Source: Enterobacterales bacterium (GTDB lineage Bacteria > Pseudomonadota > Gammaproteobacteria > Enterobacterales > Enterobacteriaceae). From it: a stretch of DNA of 64,000 nt. Shown here piece after piece: positions 16,620 to 25,987 of the stretch. Made by a program: the position numbers and the translations under genes. The stretch's first letter is position 1. Each line of letters opens with the position of its first letter. The notes below the pieces were generated by a model that did not search any database, was not told the origin of the DNA, and saw only the letters and a program-made list of their open reading frames with translations. The DNA lies in the NCBI GenBank assembly GCA_015654925.1, contig JAATFX010000060.1:62001-126000 (forward strand), read 5' to 3'.

Positions 16620-18625
16620 TGCTAAAAACGTCGAATGATACCGAAATTAACGGACAGTGGCAGGACGCGCTAATCCAGATCTCGCAAAAAATATTTTTCC
16701 AGCGAGATCTGGAGGGTATTTTGCCCGCCTTATTGCCGTTGCCGGTACCTTGCCAATTCGTCGATTTGTTGCTGTCGTTGCCGCGCAAACATCTGCGCAG
16801 CGACCGGGATGACTCAGGCGTAACGGCGGTGCCGGAAAATAGCGCCGATGAATTGCCGGAAAATCATAGCCGCTGCGAGTTGCCGGTTATTTCCCCCCGC
16901 CGCCGGTTCGGCGAGGTGTGGTTCACCCGCGCCGACGGCTATCATTACAGCCGGGACGAGCGGGCTTTTTTACGGCGTCTGGCGCAACTGCTGGCGCTGG
17001 CGCTGGAAAATCTGGCGACCAATGAGACCCTGCGCAACGAAAACGATATGCTGCGCCATGAGCGCGATCACCACCGGATTCTGGTGGATGTCACCAATTC
17101 GGTGCTCTCCTGTCTGGATATGGACGCGCTGGCGGCGGAAGTCTCCAAGGAGATACACCGCTTTTTCGGCATTGATTATATCAGCCTGGCGCTGTGCGAA
17201 GGCAGCGGCGACAGCGCGCATCTCAACGTCTATTTAACCCACTATAGCCCCGGGCAACCCATGCGGCGCGAGCAAAAACGCGTGCCCATGGCCGGTAATG
17301 TCCTGGCGGCCCGGGTGCTGGCGGAGGCCCGGCCCCTGCTGGTGGATTTGCAGGATTCGCCGCAGCCGATCGCCGACGATCCGCATTTGCTGGATATGCA
17401 TAATGCCGGCTTGCGCACGCTGTGCCTGCTGCCGCTGGCATTTGGCCATAAGTCGCTGGGCATCCTGAAACTGGCGCAGCACCAGATGGATACGTTCAGC
17501 GAGGCCAATTTGCGGTTGCTGAGCCAAATCAGCGCGCGCATTGCCATTGCGGTGGACAACGCCCGTTCTTATGACGAAATCACGCGCCTGAAAGATAATT
17601 TAGAGCATGAAAATATCTGGCTGAACGAGCAGATGCACGATAGCGGCAGCTTTGGCGAAATTATCTGGCAAAGCGCGGCGATGAGCGCGCTGCTTGAGCA
17701 GGTGGAGATGGTGGCGGACAGCGACAGTACGGTGTTGATTTTGGGTGAAACCGGTACCGGCAAGGAGCTGATTGCCCGCGCCATCCATAATCACAGCGCG
17801 CGCAGCGGCAAACGCATGGTGAAGATGAACTGCGCCGCGGTGCCGTCCGGTCTGTTGGAAAGCGATTTGTTCGGCCATGAGAAGGGGGCGTTTACCGGCG
17901 CCACCACCACCCGCCAGGGGCGGTTTGAGCTGGCGGAGGGGGGGACGCTGTTTTTGGATGAGGTGGGGGATATGCCGCTGGAGTTGCAGCCCAAGCTGCT
18001 GCGCGTATTGCAGGAGCGCGAGATCGAGCGGCTGGGCGGCAGCAAGGTGATCCCGGTTAATGTGCGGCTGATCGCCGCCACCAATCGCGATTTGAAGCAT
18101 ATGGTGGCGGATCGGGAGTACCGCAGCGATTTGTATTATCGGCTGAATGTGTTTCCGATCTTTATCCCGCCGCTGCGTGAGCGGCCGGAGGATATTCCGC
18201 TGCTGGCCAAGTTTTTTACCCAGAAGATCGCCCGGCGCATGAATCGGACGATTGACAGTATTCCCGTTGATACGCTGCGCCGGCTTAGTCAGTTTCCCTG
18301 GCCGGGCAATGTGCGCGAGCTGGAGAATGTGATAGAGCGGGCGGTGATCTTGACGCGCGGGACCATGCTTAATTTGCAGTTGGATGAGTTGCAGCATGCG
18401 GCGCTGCCCCCGGCCGCGCCGTCGCCCGCGCTCCAGGCGAGGAAAAAGCCCGAGGCGCCGCCACCGGAAAATGATGAGGCCGAACGTCAGCGGATTATCC
18501 AGGCGCTGCGCGAGGCTAACGGGATTGTGGCGGGGCCGCGCGGCGCGGCGATGAAGCTGGGGGTGAAGCGTACGACGTTGCTATCGCGGATGCAGCGGTT
18601 GGGGATTTCGCCCCAGGAATGGTGA
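16619..18625 (+). CDS. hyfR: Formate-responsive sigma-54 activator, HyfR/FhlA type
   Basis: 668-residue enhancer-binding protein. The N-terminal two thirds of the sensor region (about 1-330) contain GAF-like domains, including the conserved HHRILVDVTNSVLSCLDMDALAAEVSKEIH. The AAA+ domain follows with Walker A GETGTGKE, the sigma-54 contact loop GAFTGA, Walker B TLFLDEVGDMP and the Arg-finger region. The C-terminus is a Fis-type HTH (GPRGAAMKLGVKRTTLLSRMQRLGI). Length equals E. coli HyfR (670). FhlA binds formate; the same is expected here. It lies between focA and fdhF and should drive the four sigma-54 promoters. Translation may depend on the short leader frame. Confidence 0.93.
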   Translation: MLKTSNDTEINGQWQDALIQISQKIFFQRDLEGILPALLPLPVPCQFVDLLLSLPRKHLRSDRDDSGVTAVPENSADELPENHSRCELPVISPRRRFGEVWFTRADGYHYSRDERAFLRRLAQLLALALENLATNETLRNENDMLRHERDHHRILVDVTNSVLSCLDMDALAAEVSKEIHRFFGIDYISLALCEGSGDSAHLNVYLTHYSPGQPMRREQKRVPMAGNVLAARVLAEARPLLVDLQDSPQPIADDPHLLDMHNAGLRTLCLLPLAFGHKSLGILKLAQHQMDTFSEANLRLLSQISARIAIAVDNARSYDEITRLKDNLEHENIWLNEQMHDSGSFGEIIWQSAAMSALLEQVEMVADSDSTVLILGETGTGKELIARAIHNHSARSGKRMVKMNCAAVPSGLLESDLFGHEKGAFTGATTTRQGRFELAEGGTLFLDEVGDMPLELQPKLLRVLQEREIERLGGSKVIPVNVRLIAATNRDLKHMVADREYRSDLYYRLNVFPIFIPPLRERPEDIPLLAKFFTQKIARRMNRTIDSIPVDTLRRLSQFPWPGNVRELENVIERAVILTRGTMLNLQLDELQHAALPPAAPSPALQARKKPEAPPPENDEAERQRIIQALREANGIVAGPRGAAMKLGVKRTTLLSRMQRLGISPQEW

Positions 18626-18657
18626 GGGGGAGGGTCCGGTAGGTTACCGGCCCCCTC
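18624..18657 (+). terminator. Hairpin overlapping the hyfR stop
   Basis: GAGGGGG pairs with CCCCCTC and an inner CCGGT-AGGTT-ACCGG stem sits between them. Strong stem but no long U-run (TTCGTT follows). Probable 3' end of the hyfR mRNA. Confidence 0.5.
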
Positions 18658-18828
18658 TTCGTTAAGCGCGGAGCCCGGCGGGCGGCGGGTTTACCGCGCC
18701 GGGAGGTATTCGGACGGCCAGGGAAATGGCCGCCTCAACCCCCATGGCACGCTTCCCCGCCGCTTGGCATGGGTGCCGCGCCAGCGGTTAAGATGCTTGA
18801 AACGGCGCGGCATTGGCGGGCGGCGGGT

Positions 18829-18855
18829 AAAAAAAAGGCCGGTATTTTACCGGCC
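18829..18855 (-). terminator. Intrinsic terminator of the hydN-fdhF operon
   Basis: Read on the minus strand, GGCCGGTA-AAA-TACCGGCC is followed directly by eight T residues, 19 bases after the fdhF stop codon. This is a textbook rho-independent terminator. Confidence 0.85.
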
Positions 18856-18873
18856 GTTGGTGTGCGGGAGTTT

Positions 18874-21033
18874 TCAGGCGGGGGTGATGGCGTCATCCAC
18901 CGCGTTTCTCAGGCGCGCTTTGAGTTGGCTGTATTCGGTTTGTACGTAGCTTTCCGCCCAGCGTTGGTCGACGATGGCCTCCAGTTTAACCGCGCAATAT
19001 TTGTATTCCGGGGTTTTGGAGATCGGATCGAGGTGATCGATGGTCAGTTCGTTGCAGGCGCCGATCCACCATTGGTAGGTCATATAGACCGCCCCGAGGT
19101 TGATGCGCTCGCTTACCGAGGCGCGGGTGATGACTTTGCCGCGGCGCGAGGTGACCCATACCAATTGCTGGTCGCGGATGCCCAGCAGTTCGGCGTCTTT
19201 GGGGTTGATCTGCACATAACCCGGTTCGTCGGCCAGGGTGGCCAGGGCGGTGCAGTTGCCGGTCATCGAGCGGCAGGAGTAGTGGCCCACTTCGCGTACG
19301 GTACAGAGCACCAGCGGGAAGTCGCCGTCCACCAGATCCATCGGCGCGCGCCATTCCGAGGCGAACAGCAGGCCTTTGCCGCTCGGACGGTCAAACTTAT
19401 TACCTTCATAGAGCCACGGGGTGCCCGGGCTGCTTTCTTCGGTGCAGGGCCACGGGATATAACCGTATCCGGCCAGTTTTTCGTAGGTGGCGCCGGCGTA
19501 CAGCGGGCAGAGGCCGCGCAGTTCGTCCCAGATTTCTTTGGTATTGTTATAGTGCATCGGATAGCCGAGGGCGGTGGCCAGCAGGCTGATAATTTGCCAG
19601 TCCGTCTTGACGTTGAACTTCGGTTCGATGGCTTTTTCAAAGTGCTGGAAGCCGCGATCCGCCGCGGTGTAGACCCCTTCATGCTCGCCCCACGAGGTGG
19701 AGGGCAAAATCACATCGGCTTCGGATGCGGTTTTGGTCATAAAGATGTCCTGCACGATCAGCAGGTCGAGCTGTTTGAACGCCTGGCGCATCACCGAGAG
19801 ATCCGGTTCGGTTTGCAGCGGATCTTCGCCCATCACGTAGTTGGCCCTGATTTCGCCGCTCAGGATTTTATGCGGCACGTCCGTCAGGGTGAAGCCGGGT
19901 TCCGGGTCCAGGGATTCCACGCCCCAGGCGCGGGCGAATTTTTCGCGCGCCGCCGGATCGGCCACCGGCTGGTAGCCGGGGAACATATTCGGCAAGGCGC
20001 CCATGTCGCAGGCCCCTTGCACGTTATTCTGGCCGCGGACCGGGCCGACGCCGACGTTGGGTTTGCCGAGGTTGCCGGTGAGCAGCGCCAGGCCCGATAG
20101 GCCTTTAACCACATCCACCGCCTGGCCCCACTGCGTTACGCCCATGCCCCATAAAATGGTGGCGGTGGGCGCGGCGGCATACATGCGCATGGCTTCGCGG
20201 ATTTGCTGGGCCGGCAGGCCGGTGGTTTCTTCCACGTATTCCGGGGTGTATTTGGCGACAATGGCGCTGTATTCGTCAAAGCCTTCGGTATGGCGCGCCA
20301 CGTAATCGGCGTCATACAGCCCTTCGGCGATCAGGACATTGGCGAATGCGTTGACCAGCGCCATGTTGGAGCCGTTTTTCAGCGGCAGCCACAGGTCGGC
20401 CAGGCGCGCGGTTTCAATGCGCCGCGGGTCGCAGACGATAACCTTGGCCCCTTTCTGCTTGGCTTTTAAAATACGCCGCGCCACGATGGGGTGCGAGTCC
20501 GCCGCGTTATAACCGAACACCAGCAGGCATTTGGTATCTTCAATTTCGCAAATGGAGTTGCTCATGGCGCCGTTGCCGAGGGTGACCTGCAAACCCGAGA
20601 CCGACGGGCCGTGGCAGACGCGGGCGCAGCAGTCGACGTTATTATTGCCGGTGACCGCGCGGGCGAATTTTTGCATGACGTAATTGGTTTCATTGCCGGT
20701 GCCGCGGGAAGAACCGGTATGCATTATGGACTTGGCGCCATATTTTTGCTTGATATCGCGCAGGCGGGAACTGGTATATTCAATCGCCTCGTCCCAGGAT
20801 ACCTCTTCCAGATTGCCGCCTTTTTCGCGGCGGATCATCGGGCTGCGCAGCCGCGGGGTCAGCAGGCGGGTGTCATTGAGAAAATCCCAGCCGTAATAGC
20901 CTTTCAGGCACAACTGGCCCTGGTTGGTGACGCCGTCGGCCCCTTCGGCGCCGACGACATTACCGTTTTCAACCAATAAATTGATCTTGCAGCCGGAGCC
21001 GCAGTACGGACATACGGTAAGTGCTTTATGCAT
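18874..21033 (-). CDS. fdhF: Formate dehydrogenase H, selenium-free (Cys140) form
   Basis: 719-residue molybdopterin enzyme (E. coli FdhF 715) that oxidises formate to CO2 at the cytoplasmic face of formate hydrogenlyase. The N-terminal [4Fe-4S] motif is CPYCGSGC...C. The active-site stretch reads NNVDCCARVCHGPSVSG. In E. coli the residue before HGP is selenocysteine 140, read from UGA. Here the codon at 20616-20614 is TGC, so Cys takes its place and no SECIS is needed. The invariant His141 and the Arg of CTVREVGHYSCRS (Arg333-type region elsewhere) are kept. Co-transcribed with hydN 61 bases upstream from a sigma-54 promoter, ended by an intrinsic terminator. Confidence 0.95.
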   Translation of the reverse strand: MHKALTVCPYCGSGCKINLLVENGNVVGAEGADGVTNQGQLCLKGYYGWDFLNDTRLLTPRLRSPMIRREKGGNLEEVSWDEAIEYTSSRLRDIKQKYGAKSIMHTGSSRGTGNETNYVMQKFARAVTGNNNVDCCARVCHGPSVSGLQVTLGNGAMSNSICEIEDTKCLLVFGYNAADSHPIVARRILKAKQKGAKVIVCDPRRIETARLADLWLPLKNGSNMALVNAFANVLIAEGLYDADYVARHTEGFDEYSAIVAKYTPEYVEETTGLPAQQIREAMRMYAAAPTATILWGMGVTQWGQAVDVVKGLSGLALLTGNLGKPNVGVGPVRGQNNVQGACDMGALPNMFPGYQPVADPAAREKFARAWGVESLDPEPGFTLTDVPHKILSGEIRANYVMGEDPLQTEPDLSVMRQAFKQLDLLIVQDIFMTKTASEADVILPSTSWGEHEGVYTAADRGFQHFEKAIEPKFNVKTDWQIISLLATALGYPMHYNNTKEIWDELRGLCPLYAGATYEKLAGYGYIPWPCTEESSPGTPWLYEGNKFDRPSGKGLLFASEWRAPMDLVDGDFPLVLCTVREVGHYSCRSMTGNCTALATLADEPGYVQINPKDAELLGIRDQQLVWVTSRRGKVITRASVSERINLGAVYMTYQWWIGACNELTIDHLDPISKTPEYKYCAVKLEAIVDQRWAESYVQTEYSQLKARLRNAVDDAITPA

Positions 21034-21094
21034 TATGCCATACCCCTTGTGGAGGATTTTTTACTGATAATCCAAAGATTAATATAATAAGCGG

Positions 21095-21634
21095 TCATGA
21101 CAGGATGGCGCTGAAGCCTTCCAACGCGGCCCGCTGCCGTTTTTTCAGTTTCATCATTTCGACGCTTTCATGGGTCATCAGCACCAGCGCGTCGGTGGGA
21201 CAAACGTTAACGCAGGCCTGGCCTTCGGCCCGCCCCGCGCACAAATCGCATTTCTGCGCTTCCGCCTTGATGCTGTGCCCCGCCATGGGATTGCGGTCGT
21301 CATAAATATGCCGCGTCACGATATCCATCGCGCCATACGGGCAGGCGACGGCGCAGGTTTTGCAGCCGATGCATTTTTCCTGCAACACCTGGATGGAGTC
21401 CGCCGCGTGGATAATGGCGCCGTTCGGGCAGGCGTTGGCGCAGGGGGCATCTTCACACTGGCGGCAGAGCACCGGCGTACTGATGTTCCACTCTTTCACC
21501 ACTTTGAGCCGCGGCAGAAAGTTTTCGTGATTAAGCGCGCCGGGCAGGTTGCCGTTATGGGCCATTACGCAGGCTATTTCACAGGTAAAGCAGCCAATAC
21601 ATTTTTGTGGATCAGCAATAACGAACCGGTTCAT
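21095..21634 (-). CDS. hydN: HydN-type electron-transfer ferredoxin
   Basis: 179-residue protein with four [4Fe-4S] cysteine motifs: CIGCFTCEIAC, CRQCEDAPCANAC, CIGCKTCAVAC and CDLCAGRAEGQACVNVC. It matches HydN of the E. coli hydN-hypF locus and is related to HyfA/HycB. It probably passes electrons from FdhF toward the hydrogenase or helps FdhF assembly. First gene of the fdhF operon; GAGGAGAAATGA-like Shine-Dalgarno precedes the ATG at 21634. Upstream are a sigma-54 promoter and one copy of the 16-bp activator motif. Confidence 0.9.
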   Translation of the reverse strand: MNRFVIADPQKCIGCFTCEIACVMAHNGNLPGALNHENFLPRLKVVKEWNISTPVLCRQCEDAPCANACPNGAIIHAADSIQVLQEKCIGCKTCAVACPYGAMDIVTRHIYDDRNPMAGHSIKAEAQKCDLCAGRAEGQACVNVCPTDALVLMTHESVEMMKLKKRQRAALEGFSAILS

Positions 21635-21708
21635 TCATTTCTCCTCGCGGTTCCGACTGTCGTTGTTTTCTCGGCCGCCAACCTCGGCGGTATTATACCC
21701 TTATATAA

Positions 21709-21724
21709 AGCAGGGTTTATGCCA
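21709..21724 (-). promoter_or_regulatory. Sigma-54 promoter of hydN-fdhF
   Basis: On the minus strand TGGCATAAACCCTGCT: -24 GG and -12 GC with exact spacing, close to TGGCAC-N5-TTGCA. It is about 75 bases before the hydN ATG and 160 bases from the activator motif at 21883. Confidence 0.75.
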
Positions 21725-21882
21725 GTTTGCGCCGTGCCGGCATTTTTTTTAATTATGTGATTAAAGGCGGTAAATCCGCCGCGATCGCCGCCATGGCGGC
21801 CCGTTATGCCGCCGCGGCGGTTGAAGCGACCGCCCGTGAGAGGAATAGACGCCGGCGGTGACGCGGGACCGCGGCCATGGCG

Positions 21883-21898
21883 TCGACATAAATGACGA
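21883..21898. promoter_or_regulatory. HyfR/FhlA-type upstream activating sequence (fdhF copy)
   Basis: TCGACATAAATGACGA, an imperfect palindrome. It matches the perfect palindrome at 33513-33528 at 15 of 16 bases. Placed upstream of the hydN sigma-54 promoter as expected for an enhancer of a sigma-54 activator. It also resembles the core I recall for FhlA sites (TGTCG...TGACA). Confidence 0.65.
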
Positions 21899-21927
21899 CG
21901 CCATGCCGGATCGTCACCCGCCGGCCG

Positions 21928-22524
21928 TCAGGGCGCGCCGTCGTCACCGGCCAGCCAGGGGAAGCCCCCGTCGCCGCGCCAGTTCGCCAGCCGCTGATAT
22001 ACGATATCGACCGCCGCCGTCACCCGTTCGGTCATGGGGTAATAAAACGCCACCAGATCGGGCTGGATACCGACGAACCATACCTCGGCGACGTCGGCGG
22101 ATAATTGATCGATCACAAAGCTCAGGGGGAGATTATGGGTGCTCATGATAAACATGCCTGCGATATCCCGCGGGTCGATAAGGCGGATTTCCCCGGGGGC
22201 GAGGGACATATCGGCGGCATCCACCACCACTACGCGGCGCGGGCGCAGGGCGCGCACCCGGTGAACCACGTTTTCCGGCGCGGAGCCGCCGTTGATTACG
22301 GTCCAGCCCGACACCGGCCGGCGGGTCATGATGTCCGCCAGCAGCGGACCGGCGCCGTCGTCGCCCATCATGCTGTTGCCTACGGTAAGCACCACGTCGC
22401 CGCCCTGCGGGCCATCGACGGCGGGGCGAGCATCTTGCGCCGCCAGCGGGTTATCCAGGTCCGCCGCCCCGTTGCCGTCCGGCAGGCTATCGGCGCCATC
22501 GCCGAGGGTCCGCGTCCGGCTCAT
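21928..22524 (-). CDS. hycI: Hydrogenase maturation protease, HycI type
   Basis: 198-residue endoprotease expected to cut the C-terminal tail of HyfG after nickel insertion. The core matches HycI: VGNSMMGDDGAGPLLADIM with the nickel-sensing Asp, INGGSAPENVVHRVRALRP, VDAADMSLAPGEIRLIDP, STHNLPLSFVIDQL and FVGIQPDLVAFYYPMT. E. coli HycI is 156 residues; this one has about 42 extra, low-complexity residues before the core. The start is supported by an ATGA overlap with hyfJ. An in-frame internal start could give the usual length, but no better ribosome site was seen. Last gene of the hyf operon. Confidence 0.9.
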   Translation of the reverse strand: MSRTRTLGDGADSLPDGNGAADLDNPLAAQDARPAVDGPQGGDVVLTVGNSMMGDDGAGPLLADIMTRRPVSGWTVINGGSAPENVVHRVRALRPRRVVVVDAADMSLAPGEIRLIDPRDIAGMFIMSTHNLPLSFVIDQLSADVAEVWFVGIQPDLVAFYYPMTERVTAAVDIVYQRLANWRGDGGFPWLAGDDGAP

Positions 22525-22922
22525 AACACCCTCCGTACAATCAGGTAAATGGCCGGCTCGCGGGCGATTTCCGCCAGCAATTGGATTAATTGGGTGCTCC
22601 AGGTATTAAACGGTTCCGTCTGGGTAGCGCTTAGCGGCGCAAAGGCGCTGGCCAGCAGATCGGTATGGGTGCTATCGATGACGATTTCGCCGAAGGTGAG
22701 CAAACCGTGCATCTTGCGCCGGGCTTCGCCCTCGGGCAGTAAGGCGATCCACTGCTGGAACTGGTCCAGCGGACAGATGAATTCTTTGTTCAGGCAATCG
22801 ATCACCCCGACATGGTGGCCGATGGCCAGCGAGTAGTACATCACTTGCTTGGCCTGGGCGGGCATGTCCTCGTCGCTATCGAGGAACTTCTGGCGCAGCG
22901 ACCAGAAATAGACGTCAGCCAT
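22521..22922 (-). CDS. hyfJ: Hydrogenase-4 assembly protein HyfJ (HycH family)
   Basis: 133-residue cytosolic protein of the HycH/HyfJ family, thought to help large-subunit maturation. Strong blocks [35 protein letters not shown] and [20 protein letters not shown]. It overlaps hyfI by eight bases and hycI by four, so it is translationally tied to both. No known cofactor motif. Confidence 0.9.
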   Translation of the reverse strand: MADVYFWSLRQKFLDSDEDMPAQAKQVMYYSLAIGHHVGVIDCLNKEFICPLDQFQQWIALLPEGEARRKMHGLLTFGEIVIDSTHTDLLASAFAPLSATQTEPFNTWSTQLIQLLAEIAREPAIYLIVRRVL

Positions 22923-23697
22923 GATGCGCCCCGCTGTCCAGGGTCAGTACCAGCCGTTCGACGATTTCCCGCAGGCGCGGATCGTCGGCGCGCTTGAGCC
23001 ATTCGGCCACGCGCTGCGCCAGGGTTTGCGGCGTGGCGCCCGCCAGCAGGGACAATAGCGTATCGCTGATTTTGCGCCCCTCGCGATAGCCGGCCAGCAG
23101 CCGGGCCTCGCGCTCGATCAGTATCCGGGTGTGCAGCGGCACGTCGGGCAACAGCAGCGCCGCGTGCTCGTCCGGCTGTTCGGTATGGACTTCGCCCTTG
23201 AGTTTCTGGTCGAGCAGACCGAGCGCCACCGCGAAACCATAGATGGTGGCGGCGGGCGTCGGCGGACAGCCGGGGATCCAGACATCAATCGGCACGATGC
23301 TTTCGCTGCCGCTCCATACGCAGTACAGATCGTGGAAAATACCGCCGCCGCAGCCGCAGGCCCCGTAGGAAATACAGATTTTCGGGTCGGGCGCGGAAGC
23401 ATAAGCGCGCAGGGCCGGCACCCGCATGGCGCGCGTCACCGCGCCGGTGAACAGCAGGATATCCGCATGGCGCGGCGAGGCGACCACCTTGATACTGAAA
23501 CGCTCCGCATCGAACAGCGGGGTAATGGCGGCGAAAATCTCGATTTCACAGCCATTGCAGCCGCCGCAGTCCACCCGGTAGACATAGGCCGAGCGCTTGA
23601 TGTTCTTAAGCAGGGTCTTTTTCAGCGCCAGCGTGGGTTCATCGGGCACGACGGGCACGCTGATATGATGTTTTAACGGGATATCGTGCTGGCTCAT
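22915..23697 (-). CDS. hyfI: Hydrogenase-4 small subunit HyfI (NuoB/HycG family)
   Basis: 260-residue small subunit holding the proximal [4Fe-4S] cluster next to the NiFe centre. The cysteine motif is [17 protein letters not shown], with later Cys in GACGCGG and WIPGCPPTP. Partner of HyfG. Overlaps hyfH by four bases (ATGA) and hyfJ by eight. The C-terminal 80 residues are variable, as in the E. coli protein. Confidence 0.93.
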   Translation of the reverse strand: MSQHDIPLKHHISVPVVPDEPTLALKKTLLKNIKRSAYVYRVDCGGCNGCEIEIFAAITPLFDAERFSIKVVASPRHADILLFTGAVTRAMRVPALRAYASAPDPKICISYGACGCGGGIFHDLYCVWSGSESIVPIDVWIPGCPPTPAATIYGFAVALGLLDQKLKGEVHTEQPDEHAALLLPDVPLHTRILIEREARLLAGYREGRKISDTLLSLLAGATPQTLAQRVAEWLKRADDPRLREIVERLVLTLDSGAHHG

Positions 23698-24245
23698 TGG
23701 TTGTCTCTCCCCGAGTCGTGCTGTAAGCGCAGGTCGCGATTGCTCTGGAGGTTTTGCCGGCGCTTACAGTCCGGACAGGTTTCGAACTGCGGGCGCAGCG
23801 CTTCCACCGCGCCGGCGTCCAGGCCGGAATGCGCCAGCAGCGCCATGGTGTAATCAATGGATTTTTTGGCGGTGAACGGTTGATGGCAGACCCGGCACGC
23901 CTGCAAGGTAAAGGTGGCGGTCACATACAGATCCGCTTTTTGCGTCACCGCCATCTCGAACTGTTCCGACAGCACGATGGCGCGGGTCGGGCAGATCTCC
24001 TCGCAGCGGCCGCAAAAAATGCAGCGCCCGAGAAATAGCTGCCAGCGCCGCTCGCCGCCGGCCGGATCGGTTTCCATGGTCAGGGCGTTGGCCGGGCATA
24101 CGCTGGTGCAGGCGGCGCAGGCGATACACTGCGTAGGGTCATACTCCGGCTTGCCGCGAAATCCCGGCATCACCTCCAGCGGCTTGAACGGGTATTTCAC
24201 CGTTGGCTCGCCGGCGTTCAGAATGGTTTTAAACAGTTTGAACAT
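23694..24245 (-). CDS. hyfH: Hydrogenase-4 ferredoxin subunit HyfH (NuoI/HycF family)
   Basis: 183 residues with two [4Fe-4S] motifs, [16 protein letters not shown] and [16 protein letters not shown], that bridge electron flow between HyfA/FdhF and HyfI. The C-terminal part carries further CxxC pairs (CRVCH, CPDCK), perhaps a zinc site. It begins 11 bases after the hyfG stop. Confidence 0.92.
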   Translation of the reverse strand: MFKLFKTILNAGEPTVKYPFKPLEVMPGFRGKPEYDPTQCIACAACTSVCPANALTMETDPAGGERRWQLFLGRCIFCGRCEEICPTRAIVLSEQFEMAVTQKADLYVTATFTLQACRVCHQPFTAKKSIDYTMALLAHSGLDAGAVEALRPQFETCPDCKRRQNLQSNRDLRLQHDSGRDNQ

Positions 24246-24256
24246 GGTTCAACCCT

Positions 24257-25987
24257 CTACTTAAGCGGCGAATGGGTGCGTTCAATGCCGTAGCGTTCCA
24301 GCTCTTGATAAGGCACGGTCTTGGCCCTGCGCTTGTTAATATCCACCAGCGTCACGCGATCGGTGCAGGAGTAGCAGGGATCGAGGCTGCCGATAATCAG
24401 CGGCGCATCGGAAATATTATTGCCGCGCAGCATATAGCGCAGCACCGGCCAATTGGCGTAGGTGGCGGCGCGGCAGCGCCAGCGGAACAGCTTCTGGTTA
24501 TCGCCCAGCATGCTCCAGTGCACGTCCTCGCCGCGCGGCGCCTCGGAAAAGCCCAGGGCGAATTTATGCGGCTGGTAGGTAAAGCCTTCGGTAAGCAGCG
24601 GTCCGCCGGGCAGGTTATCCAGCCCGTATTCGATCATCGCCAGCGAATCCAGCACCTCTTTGACCCGCACCATTACCCGCGAATAGACGTCGCAACCGTC
24701 CTGGGTAAACAGCGTTTTCGGCAGGTTGGCGTAGTTGGCGTAGGGATGATCGAAACGCAGATCGCGTTTAAAGCCGCTGGCGCGGATCATCGGCCCCACC
24801 GGGCTGAAATCGCGCGCGACCTTCGGGTCAAGCCGGCCGATGCCCTGGGTGCGCTGGGCCATATTCGGCGTACTGAGCAGCATATCCACCAGTTGCACGA
24901 AGTCGGCGCGCATTTCCGCCACCAGCAGCAGCGTTTTAAGCCGCTGCTCTTTGAGGATGTCGCGGCGGATGCCGCCTATCAGGTTCATGCCGTAGGTTTT
25001 ACGCGCGCCGGTCAGCAGTTCCGCCATGGTCATGGCTTTTTCCCGCACCCGGAAGAACTGCATAAAACCGGTATCAAAGCCGACAAAATGGCTGGAAAGG
25101 CCGATATTCAGCAGATGGCTGTGCAGGCGCTCCACTTCCAGCAGGATGCTGCGAATGGCGTGGGCGCGCGGCGGCACGATAATGCCCAGGGCGTTTTCCA
25201 CCGAGTTGGTATAGGCCACGCTGTGGGTAAAACCGCAGATGCCGCACACCCGGTCGGACAGGAAGGTGACTTCGTTATAACCCATACGGGTTTCCGCCAG
25301 TTTCTCCATGCCGCGATGCACGTAAAACAGGCGGTAGTCGGCGTCGACGATCTGCTCGCCGTCCACAAACAGGCGGAAGTGGCCCGGTTCGTCCGAGGTA
25401 ATGTGCAGGGGTCCGATGGGCACCACGCGGGTCTCGCCGGCGGCGGCGTTCTCGAAGGGATAGGTTTCGGTTTCGGTGGTCGGCGTCGGGCGCTGGCGAT
25501 AATCCATGCTGTCTTTACGCAGCGGATAGAGGTCTTCCGGCCAGTCATCGGGCAGCACCAGGCGGCGCTCGTCGGGCAGGCCCACCGGGATCAGGCCGTA
25601 CATATCGCGAATTTCGCGCTCGCCCCAGACCGCCGCCGGCACGCGCGGCGTCACCGACGGGAACTCCAGGGTAATGGCGCTCACCAGCGCCTTGACTATC
25701 ACCCAGCACTTCTCGCCTTGTTCCATGGACAGCACGTAATACACGGCGTAATCACCGCATAGCGTGCGCTCGTCATTGCCGAACAGGACTGATAGCCAGC
25801 CGCCCTGATTGTAATAGAGGAACTCGACCACCTCCGGCAGCGCGTTGACTTTGACGGTAATGGTCAATTGATTGGCCGTTTGCCACTCATGCGCCAGGAC
25901 CGCCGACGGGAATTTTTCGTTTACCTGCGCCAGGTATCCCAGACCGCTGTTTTTATCGGAAAGGGTATCGGAAATGATATCAGTCAC
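24257..25987 (-). CDS. hyfG: Hydrogenase-4 large [NiFe] subunit HyfG
   Basis: 576-residue catalytic subunit. The N-terminal ~190 residues are a NuoC-like domain ([17 protein letters not shown]) and the rest is NuoD-like. Nickel ligands are visible in [11 protein letters not shown] (Cys248, Cys251) and DPCYSCTDR (Cys538, Cys541). A 32-residue tail after that Arg is the expected HycI target. GTG at 25987 is the start. It overlaps the hyfF stop as GTGA and has AGGAG eight bases upstream; a longer frame into hyfF lacks support. Confidence 0.95.
   Translation of the reverse strand: MTDIISDTLSDKNSGLGYLAQVNEKFPSAVLAHEWQTANQLTITVKVNALPEVVEFLYYNQGGWLSVLFGNDERTLCGDYAVYYVLSMEQGEKCWVIVKALVSAITLEFPSVTPRVPAAVWGEREIRDMYGLIPVGLPDERRLVLPDDWPEDLYPLRKDSMDYRQRPTPTTETETYPFENAAAGETRVVPIGPLHITSDEPGHFRLFVDGEQIVDADYRLFYVHRGMEKLAETRMGYNEVTFLSDRVCGICGFTHSVAYTNSVENALGIIVPPRAHAIRSILLEVERLHSHLLNIGLSSHFVGFDTGFMQFFRVREKAMTMAELLTGARKTYGMNLIGGIRRDILKEQRLKTLLLVAEMRADFVQLVDMLLSTPNMAQRTQGIGRLDPKVARDFSPVGPMIRASGFKRDLRFDHPYANYANLPKTLFTQDGCDVYSRVMVRVKEVLDSLAMIEYGLDNLPGGPLLTEGFTYQPHKFALGFSEAPRGEDVHWSMLGDNQKLFRWRCRAATYANWPVLRYMLRGNNISDAPLIIGSLDPCYSCTDRVTLVDINKRRAKTVPYQELERYGIERTHSPLK

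Noticed and set aside
18769..20100. 443-codon open frame on the plus strand opposite fdhF
   Set aside because: Antisense shadow of the strongly conserved fdhF gene; no ribosome site or recognisable domain, composition follows the GC-skewed third positions of fdhF.
20580..20620. Selenocysteine codon with SECIS in fdhF
   Set aside because: The codon at the active site is TGC, so no recoding is needed.
24272..25762. 496-codon open frame on the plus strand opposite hyfG
   Set aside because: Shadow of hyfG; low-complexity His/Gln/Arg translation typical of antisense frames in GC-rich genes.
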